Origin: JBMOGA01 sp049318625
Lineage (GTDB): Bacteria > Pseudomonadota > Alphaproteobacteria > Rhizobiales > Hyphomicrobiaceae
DNA: 15,576 nt
NCBI GenBank assembly: GCA_049318625.1
Contig: JBMOGA010000077.1
Coordinates: 1-15,576, forward strand
Reading direction: 5' to 3'
Shown here: positions 7,181 through 14,267 of the stretch, piece after piece
How positions within the stretch are numbered: position 1 is the stretch's first letter
Layout: each line of letters opens with the position of its first letter
Position numbers and translations under genes: made by a program
Notes under the pieces: generated by a model
What the model was told of the DNA's origin: nothing
Seen by the model: only the letters and a program-made list of their open reading frames with translations
The model's database searches: none

Positions 7181-7490
7181 GAAAGTTCCCTGTTGTTGAC
7201 AGACCCGTCGAGCGCGCGGACGCTATCCTGGCATCGCGGCAGCGTTAAGTTCGCTATGGCCGCCATCACGCGATGTTGATCGCTCCGCTGGCCGCCCATG
7301 CGGCGCGGCTGCGGACACCACCGGCGGGCCATACGGTCGCAGGGGGAGGCCGGCAGATCGAAGGACGCCAATTCGGTCGATTTTCGAACAACAGCTTTCG
7401 CGAATCGTGCGCTTGACGTCGGTTGAGGTGAAATGCCCCCTTTTTGAATCGACACGCGAGAGCCGCAACGGCCCCAACCCACTGGCACCC
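7181..7490. other. Divergent intergenic region, no gene supported
   Basis: These 310 bases separate the leftward metallo-hydrolase from the rightward FkbM gene and should carry both promoters. Open frames here lack family-like sequence and Shine-Dalgarno sites. The part from about 7378 to 7450 is richer in A and T (for example TTTTTGAATC near 7441 and TTCGCGAA near 7398) and may hold the promoter elements, but I see no clear -35/-10 pair. Confidence 0.5.
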
Positions 7491-8231
7491 ATGTCACATA
7501 CTCGTTTCGCGGCCCACATTCCGCTCACGCTGGAGTGCCCCACCCAGATGGAGTCGGCGATCCGCTACGTGCTCGAGGGCGAGTACGAGAGCCATTACGA
7601 CGGCGCCGGCCTCGATATTCTCGATATCGGCGCCAATGTCGGCGCCTTCGCGCTGTGGGCGACGATGCGGTGGCCGGGCAGCCGCATCCGCTGCTACGAG
7701 CCCAATCCGGGAACATTTGCCTATCTGCAGCGCAACATCGCGGGCCGCCCGGGCATCACCGCCACCAATGCCGCCGTCTATCCCGGTGCCGGCGCGCGCG
7801 GGCCGTTTTTCTCCCGTTACGCCGGCGACGGTGAGGCCGGCCTTGTCAGCTACGCCCGCGACACGTTCAGCGAGCAGGCCGTCACCGCGTCGTTCGACGT
7901 CGATATCGTCCCACCCGGCGAACTGGCCAGCGCCGACATCGTCAAGCTCGATGTCGAGGGCGGGGAGGCGGCGATCCTGTCGCATCTCGATTTGTCTGCG
8001 ACGTCCCTGGTGCTGGCCGAGTTCCAGAACTCCCGCACGCGGGCAGCGATGCAGACTGTGCTGGCCCGCGACTTCGAGGCCGTGCTCGACGAAGCGTGCC
8101 CGTGGGACCCCATTCTCGACTATCGCGACTACCGGCAGGACCTGAGCGGCGACGTCTATGGTCGCATGTTCTACGTGCGTCGCGGCACGACGCGGCTCAC
8201 GCAGCGCGTGCCCTCTGGCGCTCGCGTTTGA
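7491..8231 (+). CDS. FkbM family methyltransferase (first of three)
   Basis: This 246-residue protein carries the SAM-binding motif I LDIGANVGAF (residues 44-53), the post-strand acidic motif CYEPNP (68-73) and the FkbM hallmark KLDVEGGE (Lys152 to Glu159) followed by AIL. FkbM-domain proteins are SAM-dependent, mostly O-methylating enzymes acting on sugars, polyketides or glycans; the acceptor is unknown here. I chose ATG 7491 because conserved-looking sequence begins there; no good Shine-Dalgarno is seen. Alternatives are the GTG at 7407 (frame open, residues not family-like) and the ATG at 7549, which has TGGAG upstream but would remove the N-terminal strand. It is clearly more distant from the other two FkbM proteins than they are from each other. 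It converges with the LprI-like gene, leaving only 12 bases. Confidence 0.9.
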   Translation: MSHTRFAAHIPLTLECPTQMESAIRYVLEGEYESHYDGAGLDILDIGANVGAFALWATMRWPGSRIRCYEPNPGTFAYLQRNIAGRPGITATNAAVYPGAGARGPFFSRYAGDGEAGLVSYARDTFSEQAVTASFDVDIVPPGELASADIVKLDVEGGEAAILSHLDLSATSLVLAEFQNSRTRAAMQTVLARDFEAVLDEACPWDPILDYRDYRQDLSGDVYGRMFYVRRGTTRLTQRVPSGARV

Positions 8232-8243
8232 GCGTGCAACGCG

Positions 8244-8573
8244 TCAATTGTTGAAGAAACTTTCGAGGAACTGGATCTGCTCCAGATACCGCTTCCTGAG
8301 GCAGGCCACATCGGCGCCGCACAGGTTGCGGCGGCCGAGCCAGCGCTTCTGCTCGTGGGCGATCTCCGCCTTGCCGCGCGGGCTGTCGAAATTGGCCCTC
8401 TTGTGCGCGGTCCTCATGGTGCCGTCGAGCGTGCCGAGCTCCGCGTTCGCGCAAATCGCCTTCTCCGCCGGAAGCTTCGCGGTGGGGCACCACGACGGTG
8501 CCGCCACGGCAGTCGCGGCCGACAGCACGACCGCCACCGAGGCGGCAAGGCCGGCAATCAACGGGCGTTTCAT
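8244..8573 (-). CDS. Small exported LprI/DUF1311-like protein
   Basis: This 109-residue protein has a clear Sec signal peptide (MKRPLIAGLAASVAVVLSA..., cleavage likely after AVAA, about residue 25). The mature part shows four cysteines in the pattern WC...EKAICAN, then NLCGADVACL. It also has the ELGTLDGTM and EQKRWLGRRN segments typical of the DUF1311/LprI N-terminal family (PF07007 by recollection). LprI of Mycobacterium tuberculosis is a lysozyme inhibitor; for most members the role is unproven, so I infer only a periplasmic or envelope location with probable disulfides. I chose the ATG at 8571-8573 because the signal peptide starts there and GAGG lies upstream; the open frame extends further 5' without family-like sequence. 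It shares strand with FkbM 2, 84 bases downstream of that gene's stop, so co-transcription is possible. Confidence 0.82.
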   Translation of the reverse strand: MKRPLIAGLAASVAVVLSAATAVAAPSWCPTAKLPAEKAICANAELGTLDGTMRTAHKRANFDSPRGKAEIAHEQKRWLGRRNLCGADVACLRKRYLEQIQFLESFFNN

Positions 8574-8657
8574 CGAGAACCTCGCTTCGAACCTGGGGCG
8601 CGCAACCACGGCGGTGGCGTGAGACAGTGACCCGCGCTCGCAGCCGGCCCTCACACT

Positions 8658-9377
8658 CTAACGCCAAGCGTAAATGGTCAATTCGCTGGCTTCGGTCGTA
8701 TAGCCGCGGGCTTCGAGAAACGCGCAGACCTGCGCTTCGATGAGCTCGAGTGCTTCGAGATAATCGGCCTCGAGGACGATGTTGGCGATCCGACCGAAGT
8801 CGGCATCGGAGATGCCGCCCAGAACCTCCATGAAGTGCCCCTCGACGTCGATCTTGAGAAGATCGACCCGCGCGATGGCGTGCCGGGCCAGTTCGGCGGA
8901 GACGGTGGTCGTCAGCGTCGTGTGCGAGACGAGGTGGCCGGCCGCCTCGAGGTCGCGGACCCAGGGCACCTGCGAGGGATCGAGCATCGTGCTGATCCCC
9001 GAGACCAGGGGCGCCTGCCGCAGTACCAGCTCCACATCGGCCCGGCGCGACACCGCGCGGTTGACGCAATGGACCGCCGTGACCGCCTTGTCGACGTGCC
9101 GCCCGACGTTATCGACGAGATAGCGATAGGTGACCGGGCTCGCCTCGTAGCTGTAGATGGCGGACGGCTTGTATTCGCGGGCGGCCCAGATGCTGTAGAG
9201 GCCGATGTTGCCACCGACATCCAGGATCGTCCCGCCGCTGGGTATGCGGAACTTGGAGTGGGCGTAGATCCGCCGCGTAAAGATCTCGTCGTAGATGTAG
9301 TCCGTGTCGCGTTCGTGCGGGTCGATGACCGCGAGATCGAGGCCCCCGAACGTCATTCTGGTCATCGTGGTGCTCAT
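8658..9377 (-). CDS. FkbM family methyltransferase (second of three)
   Basis: This 239-residue protein has SAM motif I ILDVGGNIGLYSIWA (about 51-65), the acidic motif SYEASP (76-81) and LLKIDVEGHFMEVL with Lys175-Ile-Asp177-Val-Glu179-Gly180. It is a SAM-dependent methyltransferase of FkbM type with unknown acceptor. The start is the ATG at 9375-9377, chosen for the strong GGGAGGGG just upstream on the minus strand. The open frame runs further upstream, but there the residues are not family-like. It aligns end to end with the third FkbM protein (shared blocks such as DP.ERD..YIY.EIF, SYEASP.TY, VDLLKIDVEG.FMEVL, IYAWR) and is clearly its paralogue. The two genes are on opposite strands about 5 kb apart. 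The DNA around the DVEG motif includes an identical 20-base tract (8839-8858 here, inverted at 14899-14918). Confidence 0.93.
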   Translation of the reverse strand: MSTTMTRMTFGGLDLAVIDPHERDTDYIYDEIFTRRIYAHSKFRIPSGGTILDVGGNIGLYSIWAAREYKPSAIYSYEASPVTYRYLVDNVGRHVDKAVTAVHCVNRAVSRRADVELVLRQAPLVSGISTMLDPSQVPWVRDLEAAGHLVSHTTLTTTVSAELARHAIARVDLLKIDVEGHFMEVLGGISDADFGRIANIVLEADYLEALELIEAQVCAFLEARGYTTEASELTIYAWR

Positions 9378-9684
9378 TCGACCCCTCCCGGCGGCCCGCC
9401 CAGAGGATCTGGCGTTCGGCGCACCGCCTTCCCAGCCGCGCGATGGTGGCCGCATTGAGGCGTGCTTCGGTGCTCCGACGCTATCCACGCCGGAGCGAAG
9501 GCCTCCGGCGGGGCTGTGCATGAACAACGTTCTCGATGCGGGCCCGTGCCAGACGGACACACCGTCGCTCCGGTACGGCCCCCCGGGCGGCACCTGCGAC
9601 GGCGAACCTCTGGGCACCACCTCTTCCCCAGGTGTCGGTTTTGTGACAGTTTGCGCCGGTGGTGGTAGCCGGTGGAAAGGTAGC
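9378..9684. other. Divergent intergenic region, no gene supported
   Basis: These 307 bases lie between the leftward FkbM gene and the rightward 71-residue gene. Frames running through it are GC-driven and lack ribosome sites. The only sequence of note is near the right end: TGTC (9633-9636) and GACA (9645-9648) form an interrupted inverted repeat, and TTGTGA (9641-9646) could be a weak -35 for the small gene. No convincing -10 follows. Confidence 0.45.
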
Positions 9685-9900
9685 ATGAGTAACGAGGCGA
9701 ACGAGTTCGGGCGCGATGTCGCGATCCGTCTCCTGCAGGCCCCAGACGACGAATGGCCGAAGCTCTTCGATCAACTCCGCCGCAACCGTGCGCTGACCGG
9801 CGCCATCCGCCAGCTCAACGACATGCTGGAGCACCCCGCCGACCGCCAGCTGGCCACCGACGCGCTGCGCCGGGTCGGCCTCTTGCACACCGATTTCTGA
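9685..9900 (+). CDS. Hypothetical 71-residue protein
   Basis: I do not recognise a family. The start is ATG 9685 with a GGAAAGG Shine-Dalgarno at 9674-9680, and the product is 71 residues. It is charged, has no signal peptide or membrane segment, no cysteine, and reads as mostly helical (EFGRDVAIRLLQAP, WPKLFDQLRRNRALTGAIRQLNDMLE, RQLATDALRRVGLL). The Leu/Ile spacing suggests a small helical bundle, perhaps acting with a partner. Third-position GC and the ribosome site support a real gene. It stands alone: divergent from FkbM 2 and 181 bases before the first Gfo/Idh dehydrogenase, so membership in that operon is uncertain. Confidence 0.68.
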   Translation: MSNEANEFGRDVAIRLLQAPDDEWPKLFDQLRRNRALTGAIRQLNDMLEHPADRQLATDALRRVGLLHTDF

Positions 9901-10081
9901 GCGCGTGCCGACGCCGACGCGCCTCCTCCCTCTCTGTGCATGGGTGCGATCGACGGGAGGCCGATAGCGCCTGTCGCAGCCCCCGCCGTGGTCGTGCTAG
10001 CGTTCCCGGCACGCGGTGACGGGGACGGCGGCGTGTCGCGCCGGCTGACGGCGACCGCCGGACAGGAACAGGAGCGGCCCG

Positions 10082-11245
10082 ATGCGCAAGCTGCGATGGG
10101 GTATGGTCGGCGGCGGCCCCAACAGCATCGGCCGGACTCACCGGTTCGCGGCGGCGCTCGACGGCCGTTATGAGTTGGTAGCGGGCGTTTTTTCCCGTGA
10201 CGGCGCGAAAAACGCGCGGATGGGCGCGGAACTCGGGATCTCACCCGACCGGCTGTACCCGGATTTCGCGACCATGGCCGACGCCGAGAGCCGCAGCCCC
10301 GATGGTCTCGACGCCGTGACGATCTGTACGCCGAACGACACGCACGCCGCGGCCAGTATCGCGTTCATGGAGCGCGGTATCGCGGTGCTGTGCGACAAGC
10401 CCATCGCAAACTCCGTCGCCGACGCGCTGGCCATCCGTGACGTCGCGCGGCGGACCGGCGTGCTGTTCGGTCTGACACACAACTACAGTGCTTATCCGAT
10501 GGTGCGCGAAGCCCGCCGGCTGGTGCAGGGCGGCCGTCTCGGACCCATCCGCGTTGTCCAGGCCGAATACGCCATCGGCTCGCGCAGCCGCCTGGTCGAG
10601 GCCACGGGCGATGCACGCTTCGCCTGGCGCGTCGACCCGGCCATCGGCGGCCCGTCGACCGTGCTCGGTGATATCGGCACGCATGCCCACCATCTGCTGC
10701 GCACGATCACCGGGCTCGAGGTCGCGGCGCTGTCGGCCGACCTGTCGAGCCTCGTCCCCGGCCGCACCGCCCACGACAACGCCGACATCAATCTGCGGCT
10801 CACCGGCGGCGCCCGCGGGCACTTCTGGGCCAGCATGGTCGCCAACGGTGCGGGCCAGGCCTTGCGCTTGCGCGTCTGGGGTGAGCGCGCCGGCCTCGAG
10901 TGGCACCAGCAGATGCCGGACGAATTGCGCTTGATGTCGGAGGACGAGCCGATCAGCGTCCTGCGGCGCGGCGACGCGTGGCTGGCGGCAGAGGCCAAGC
11001 GCGCCACCCGCACGCAGCGCGGCCAGCCGGAGGGCTACATCGGCGCCTTCGCCAACATCTACAATGACTTCGCGGAAGCGCTGCACGCTGGCCGCGAGCG
11101 CCGGCCCGCCGACCCCGCCGCCACCAGTTTCGCGACGGCCACCGATGGCGTCGTCGGGATGGCGTTCGTCGAGGCGGCCGTCGCATCGAGCGCACGAGAC
11201 GGTGCCTGGACGGCACCGATGATACCGGGGGAGGACGGAGCGTGA
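10082..11245 (+). CDS. Gfo/Idh/MocA family oxidoreductase (first of overlapping pair)
   Basis: This 387-residue protein has an N-terminal Rossmann domain with the dinucleotide loop GGGPNSIGRTHR (Gly10 to about residue 21). The catalytic-lysine motif is CDKPIA (Lys106; the family form is usually EKP), followed by the C-terminal alpha/beta domain with GDIGTHAHHLL, Asp197 and His201. Lys, Asp and His at these places are the usual catalytic residues of NAD(P)-dependent sugar and polyol dehydrogenases. It should oxidise or reduce a sugar, inositol or derivative in the cytoplasm; the substrate is unknown. The start is ATG 10082 with GGAACAGGAG upstream. Its stop overlaps the next gene's GTG start (GTGA at 11242-11245), so both are almost surely co-translated. 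Paired Gfo/Idh enzymes often carry out sequential or isomerising steps on one substrate. Confidence 0.93.
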   Translation: MRKLRWGMVGGGPNSIGRTHRFAAALDGRYELVAGVFSRDGAKNARMGAELGISPDRLYPDFATMADAESRSPDGLDAVTICTPNDTHAAASIAFMERGIAVLCDKPIANSVADALAIRDVARRTGVLFGLTHNYSAYPMVREARRLVQGGRLGPIRVVQAEYAIGSRSRLVEATGDARFAWRVDPAIGGPSTVLGDIGTHAHHLLRTITGLEVAALSADLSSLVPGRTAHDNADINLRLTGGARGHFWASMVANGAGQALRLRVWGERAGLEWHQQMPDELRLMSEDEPISVLRRGDAWLAAEAKRATRTQRGQPEGYIGAFANIYNDFAEALHAGRERRPADPAATSFATATDGVVGMAFVEAAVASSARDGAWTAPMIPGEDGA

Positions 11246-12246
11246 CAGGTATCGCGATCATCGGCGCCGGCGTCATCGGGCGCGTTCATGCCCGCAACGT
11301 CGCCGCAAATCCGGACTGCGAGCTGCTGTGGGTAGTCGATCAGGATCTCGGCCGTGCCGGCGCACTCACGTCGGCGCACGGCGGCCAGACGTCGGACGAT
11401 ATCGCCACGGCGCTGCGCGACGACCGCGTCGGCGCGGTCATCATCGCATCGTCGACCTCGGCCCATTGCGCGCATCTGCTGGCCACCATCGCGGCCGGCC
11501 GCCCGGCCCTGTGCGAGAAGCCCGTCGCCGACGACATCGACGACGCGCGCCGCTGCGCCGAGGCGGCGGACAAGGCGGGCGTAACGGTCGCGGTCGGGTT
11601 CAACCGGCGGTACGATGCGACCCATCGATCGGTGTTCGCGCGCCTGCGGGCCGGCGAGATCGGCACGCCCGAGCTGCTGCATATCGTGTCGCGCACCAAT
11701 CCGCCCGTTCCGGCGCCCGAGTCGGTGCGCTTCTCCGGTGGCATGCTGCGGGAGAAGGGCGCCCATCACTACGATCTCGCGGCCTGGTTGGTCGATGCCG
11801 ATCCCGTCGAGGTCTTCTGCGCCGGCGACTGCCTCATCGACAAGGGCTTCGCGGCCTATGGCGATGTCGATACCGCGGCCCTGACCGTGCGCTTCGCCAC
11901 CGGCGCGTTGGCCACCTTCAGCTTCAGCCGGCGCGCGGCGCACGGCTACGAGGAGATGATCGAGGTCTTCGGTTCGGAGGGCATGATGGAGTCGCCGCGC
12001 CTGCACGCCGGCGCCGTCACGGTCTATCGCAAGGGCGCCGTCGTCGCGGAAGGGCTGCATGGCGGCTGGTACGACCGCTTCGCGCCGACCTACGAGGCCG
12101 AACTTGCGCAGTTCCTGCGGGTCGCCAGGGCACAGCCGGCGGTGTTCGCGACGCTCGCCGATGGCATCCGCGCCCAGGCCGTCGCCGAGGCCGCGATCGT
12201 CTCGCTGCGCGACGGCCGGATGCAGCGCATCGCCAAGGTCTGGTAG
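11242..12246 (+). CDS. Gfo/Idh/MocA family oxidoreductase, inositol 2-dehydrogenase-like (second of pair)
   Basis: This 334-residue protein has the Rossmann loop IGAGVIGRVHA (Gly8, Gly10, Gly13), CEKPVAD (Lys93) and VGFNRRYDATH, the last typical of inositol dehydrogenase-like members. The catalytic His corresponds to His175 in EKGAHHYDLAAW. In IolG an Asp four residues earlier completes the site (D-x3-H-D); here that place is Glu171, so the substrate may differ from myo-inositol. The start is GTG 11242, overlapping the previous stop by four bases, with GGGGGAGG upstream. The length is usual for IolG-type enzymes, so it is smaller than its partner, and the two are not recent duplicates of each other. 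No inositol catabolism genes (iolBCDE) lie in the window, so I do not assign iolG. Confidence 0.92.
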   Translation: MTGIAIIGAGVIGRVHARNVAANPDCELLWVVDQDLGRAGALTSAHGGQTSDDIATALRDDRVGAVIIASSTSAHCAHLLATIAAGRPALCEKPVADDIDDARRCAEAADKAGVTVAVGFNRRYDATHRSVFARLRAGEIGTPELLHIVSRTNPPVPAPESVRFSGGMLREKGAHHYDLAAWLVDADPVEVFCAGDCLIDKGFAAYGDVDTAALTVRFATGALATFSFSRRAAHGYEEMIEVFGSEGMMESPRLHAGAVTVYRKGAVVAEGLHGGWYDRFAPTYEAELAQFLRVARAQPAVFATLADGIRAQAVAEAAIVSLRDGRMQRIAKVW

Positions 12247-12307
12247 TGGCGCATCCGTTGCGGGCAGCGGACCCGCCAGAGTCGCGAGGAATGGCAGCGT
12301 AACAGAA

Positions 12308-12337
12308 GTGTCACACGGCGCGCTCCGCGTGTACACT
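12308..12337 (+). promoter_or_regulatory. Possible promoter with two tandem GTGT/ACAC palindromes before the 66-residue gene
   Basis: GTGTcACAC (12308-12316) and GTGTACAC (12329-12336) are palindromic sites about 20 bases apart centre to centre, close to two helix turns. They overlap a weak -35-like TGTCAC (12309-12314) and a -10-like TACACT (12332-12337) with 17-base spacing. This arrangement would suit a regulator controlling the small gene at 12365. The motif match is by eye and no regulator is identified. Confidence 0.35.
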
Positions 12338-12364
12338 CGAGCTCGCTGCACAGGGAGCACGCTC

Positions 12365-12565
12365 ATGTCCAACTCGGAAGAAAAACGGCTCGGCAGGACG
12401 GCGCAGAACAAGGGCTACCGCATCGAGAAGGTCGGCAAGGGTCCCCACCACGGCCGCTTCGCTATCGTCAACGTGGCCGAAGGCGCGCGGATCTCCTCGG
12501 GCATCCCGGGTGCCGAATTCAGTTTCTCGCTGCAGGAAGCCGAGAACTGGCTCGCCAAGAAATAG
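12365..12565 (+). CDS. Hypothetical 66-residue protein
   Basis: The start is ATG 12365 with a good AGGGAG Shine-Dalgarno at 12352-12357. The product is basic, 66 residues, with no signal peptide, membrane segment or cysteine. The sequence reads as a helix (EEKRLGRTAQNKGY), a beta-like stretch (YRIEKVGKG... GRFAIVNVAEG) and a C-terminal helix (SLQEAENWLAKK). It resembles in style the short alphaproteobacterial proteins with a GYR-x-xK start and an (L)xxAExWL end, whose function is unknown to me; I do not assign a domain. It has its own possible promoter (12308-12337), so it is probably not part of the preceding dehydrogenase operon. The coding and spacing features support a real gene. Confidence 0.75.
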   Translation: MSNSEEKRLGRTAQNKGYRIEKVGKGPHHGRFAIVNVAEGARISSGIPGAEFSFSLQEAENWLAKK

Positions 12566-12575
12566 CTCGGCGCCG

Positions 12576-12611
12576 CTGTTCCATAAAAACAGTGGGCTGA
12601 TCTAATAGCCC
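12576..12611 (+). terminator. Two short hairpins after the 66-residue gene, weak terminator candidate
   Basis: CTGTT (12576-12580) pairs with AACAG (12588-12592), and GGGCT (12594-12598) with AGCCC (12607-12611). Both are 5-pair stems and neither is followed by a T-run. The stretch is clearly more AT-rich than its surroundings and lies at the border to the permease remnant, so it could mark a rearrangement border as well. Confidence 0.28.
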
Positions 12612-12631
12612 GCGGATGCGCAGGGGGCGCC

Positions 12632-13096
12632 GTGTTGCGGGCCGCTTCAGAGCAAGATGTCGAATCCGGAAGTTGCGACGGCCGGGTCGGGCCGCTGGTC
12701 GCCTACGGCTACGACCTGATCCCGCGCGTCGTGCTGGTGCTGCTGCCGGTGCTCGTGAATTTCGACCGGGTCCAGATCGACGCAGCCGCCTCGCTCGGCG
12801 CCGGCAGCGCGCGGGCCATCTGGGATGTCGTCGTTCTCCAGATCCTGCCGAGCCGCGTCTCGGCGTTCGCGCTGTGCGCCGTGGTGGCGCTCGGCGCTTA
12901 CGGAACGGCGCTGGCGCTCGTCGGCACACAGCTCAGCATTCTGCCTCTGCTGCTCTATTCGAAGATCGCCGAAACGGGCAGTGACTTCCCGGCGGCGGCC
13001 GCGCTGTCCGTGATCGTGATGGGGCTGTGCTGCACGATCGTCGCGTTTGCGGAGATCCTGGCATTCCGGTCGCGCCCCGAGGCGCGGGGCGCATAG
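12632..13096 (+). pseudogene. ABC transporter permease, 5' truncated remnant (spermidine/iron-type)
   Basis: The frame from about 12690 to the stop at 13094-13096 reads as the C-terminal half of a binding-protein-dependent permease. It has a hydrophobic segment (RVVLVLLPVLVNF), the EAA-loop equivalent IDAAASLGAGSARAIWDVVVLQILP that contacts the ATPase, then two or three further hydrophobic segments (FALCAVVALGAYGTALALV, ALSVIVMGLCCTIVAFAEILAF). A complete permease of this type has about 260 residues with six membrane segments; roughly the first half is missing. The 20 residues before the homology (from GTG 12632) are not family-like. The type (PotC/FbpB-like) matches the truncated ATPase at 4959, but the genes are 7 kb apart. 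It is unlikely to make a working transporter. It converges with the substrate-binding protein, 12 bases away. Confidence 0.78.
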
Positions 13097-13108
13097 GGCG
13101 CAAACCGG

Positions 13109-13834
13109 TCAGGCCGTCGGCGCTACCGTCAGGCCGGCCACGCGATGGCGCGCAATCAAACCGGCGACGAGCCCGGAAGCCTTGGCGTCGGCCACGAAGT
13201 CGCTGAGGAAGGCGGCACCCTCGACGTTGCCTTTCGCGGTCCCGATCGCCTGTTGCACCGTCGCGAACCGGCCGTCGAGTATCCGCGCGCCGGGCATCTT
13301 CGGCGCATCGGTGATGAGCCGTGGCCGGAGCCCGGCCAGCGCCTCGAGCTTGTCGCGCGCGAACTGCTCGTAGGCAGAGTCCAGCGTGGCGGAGCGAACG
13401 AGCGTCGCACGGGCGATGTTGCGGTCGAGCCAGAGCCCGTAAGCGGTGCGATCCGTGACGGCGATCCGCACGCCCGCGCGGTCGACGTCGCCAAGGCCCT
13501 GGATCGGCGAGCCCGGCGGCACCAGATAGGTCGCTTCGATCTCGACGTAGGCCGGCGTGAAGGCGATGGTTTCCGCGCGTTGCGGCTCGGCCCCGATCAA
13601 ACCGATGTCCCAGGCGCCCGTCCCGGCGGCGTCGGCGAGTGCGGCCGGCGACGCGTAGGGCACGTACATCACCGGCACGCCGAGCCGCCGGGCAATCTCG
13701 GCGGCCATGTCGGGCGCGACGCCGACCGGCCCGCCGCTGTCCGAGCGTCCGGTCACCAGCAGGAAATTCGACAGGTTGATTCCGGCGCGCAGGATGCCGG
13801 TGGGGGCCAGTTGCGAACGAGCGGCAGACGACAT
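13109..13834 (-). CDS. ABC transporter substrate-binding protein, amino-acid type (SBP_bac_3), no signal peptide
   Basis: This 241-residue protein has the fold-typical order of family 3 solute-binding proteins: GILRAGINLSNFLLV, GVAPDMAAEIARRLGVPVMYVPYAS, GAWDIGLIGAEPQRAETIAFTPAYVEIEATYLV, VDRAGVRIAV, a second-lobe helix (LDSAYEQFARDKLEALAGLRP), then FLSDFVADAKASGLVAGLIARHRV. Such proteins bind amino acids or related polar ligands. The start ATG 13832-13834 has GAGAGGAG upstream on the minus strand. No signal peptide or lipobox lies between the start and the mature-like sequence, and the upstream frame is not hydrophobic either, so the protein seems cytoplasmic or has lost export. Signal-less homologues of this kind may exist as a family; if so, the role might be ligand sensing or sequestering. 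A permease fragment lies upstream on the same strand, and another converges from downstream. Confidence 0.88.
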   Translation of the reverse strand: MSSAARSQLAPTGILRAGINLSNFLLVTGRSDSGGPVGVAPDMAAEIARRLGVPVMYVPYASPAALADAAGTGAWDIGLIGAEPQRAETIAFTPAYVEIEATYLVPPGSPIQGLGDVDRAGVRIAVTDRTAYGLWLDRNIARATLVRSATLDSAYEQFARDKLEALAGLRPRLITDAPKMPGARILDGRFATVQQAIGTAKGNVEGAAFLSDFVADAKASGLVAGLIARHRVAGLTVAPTA

Positions 13835-13901
13835 CACTTCACTCCTCTCGCCGCCGCGCCGAGCGCGCGGGGGTGTTGGACGGTTGACCCGGCGCGCCAA
13901 C

Positions 13902-14120
13902 TCACGCGTTGCGAACCCGCAGACGCCGGTCGACGTAGAGCAGGATACGGCTCGCACCGGCGGCGAACACGACCAGCAGCAGCGTCAGCGCCACGATGAG
14001 TTCGAACTTGAGCAAGCCGATCGCCCTCATCAGTAGATAGCCGAGCCCGCGCTGTGACGCGAACATTTCGCCGAGCAGCGTCCCGATCGGAGCGCTGTTG
14101 AGCCCAAGCCGCGCCCCCTG
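13902..14120 (-). pseudogene. ABC transporter permease, 5' truncated remnant (SsuC/TauC type)
   Basis: About 73 C-terminal residues read as the end of a nitrate/sulfonate/taurine-type permease. LGLNSAPIGTLLGEMFASQRGLGYLLMRA contains the conserved GEM..S..GLGYL block, and a membrane segment (FELIVALTLLLVVFAAGASRILLYV) and a basic tail (DRRLRVRN) follow. Full-length members have about 250 residues, so the first two thirds are missing. Upstream of about 14120 no frame on this strand continues the homology. The frame is open to 14186, but those residues are not permease-like and have no ribosome site. It lies 67 bases upstream of the substrate-binding gene on the same strand. The permease and the SBP belong to different ABC families (sulfonate-type permease, amino-acid-type SBP), so they probably never formed one transporter. 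Confidence 0.78.
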
Positions 14121-14255
14121 ATCCGCCACCCCTGCGACCCGGGAGGCCGTAGACCCGGCGGGCCGTGCATGCGAGTTTCGCCGCAACGGATCGGCGATCG
14201 GGCTCGCCCGTCCGGCCGGGTTCGTGCCGGCCGCGCGATCGACATTTCAAAAGGC

Positions 14256-14267
14256 CTTGCTTGCAAG
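14256..14267. promoter_or_regulatory. Short inverted repeat upstream of the third FkbM gene
   Basis: CTTGC (14256-14260) and GCAAG (14263-14267) form an inverted repeat with a 2-base spacer. It follows a locally AT-rich ATTTCAAAAGG. It lies in the 262-base non-coding stretch 14121-14382 and could be an operator or promoter part for the gene at 14383. No clear -35/-10 pair was found. Confidence 0.2.

Noticed and set aside
7177..7497. Minus-strand open frame of 106 codons ahead of the metallo-hydrolase
   Set aside because: No family-like sequence or ribosome site; it occupies the divergent promoter region and its end overlaps the Tat signal start only by chance.
8575..8602. GGTTCGAAGC-like sequence on the minus strand resembling a tRNA T-arm
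   Set aside because: No acceptor, D-arm or anticodon stem can be formed around it; it lies just upstream of the LprI-like gene.
12632..13096. Functional small membrane protein instead of a permease remnant
   Set aside because: The EAA loop and the following segments match a permease C-terminal half, the start region is not family-like, and no ribosome site supports the GTG at 12632.
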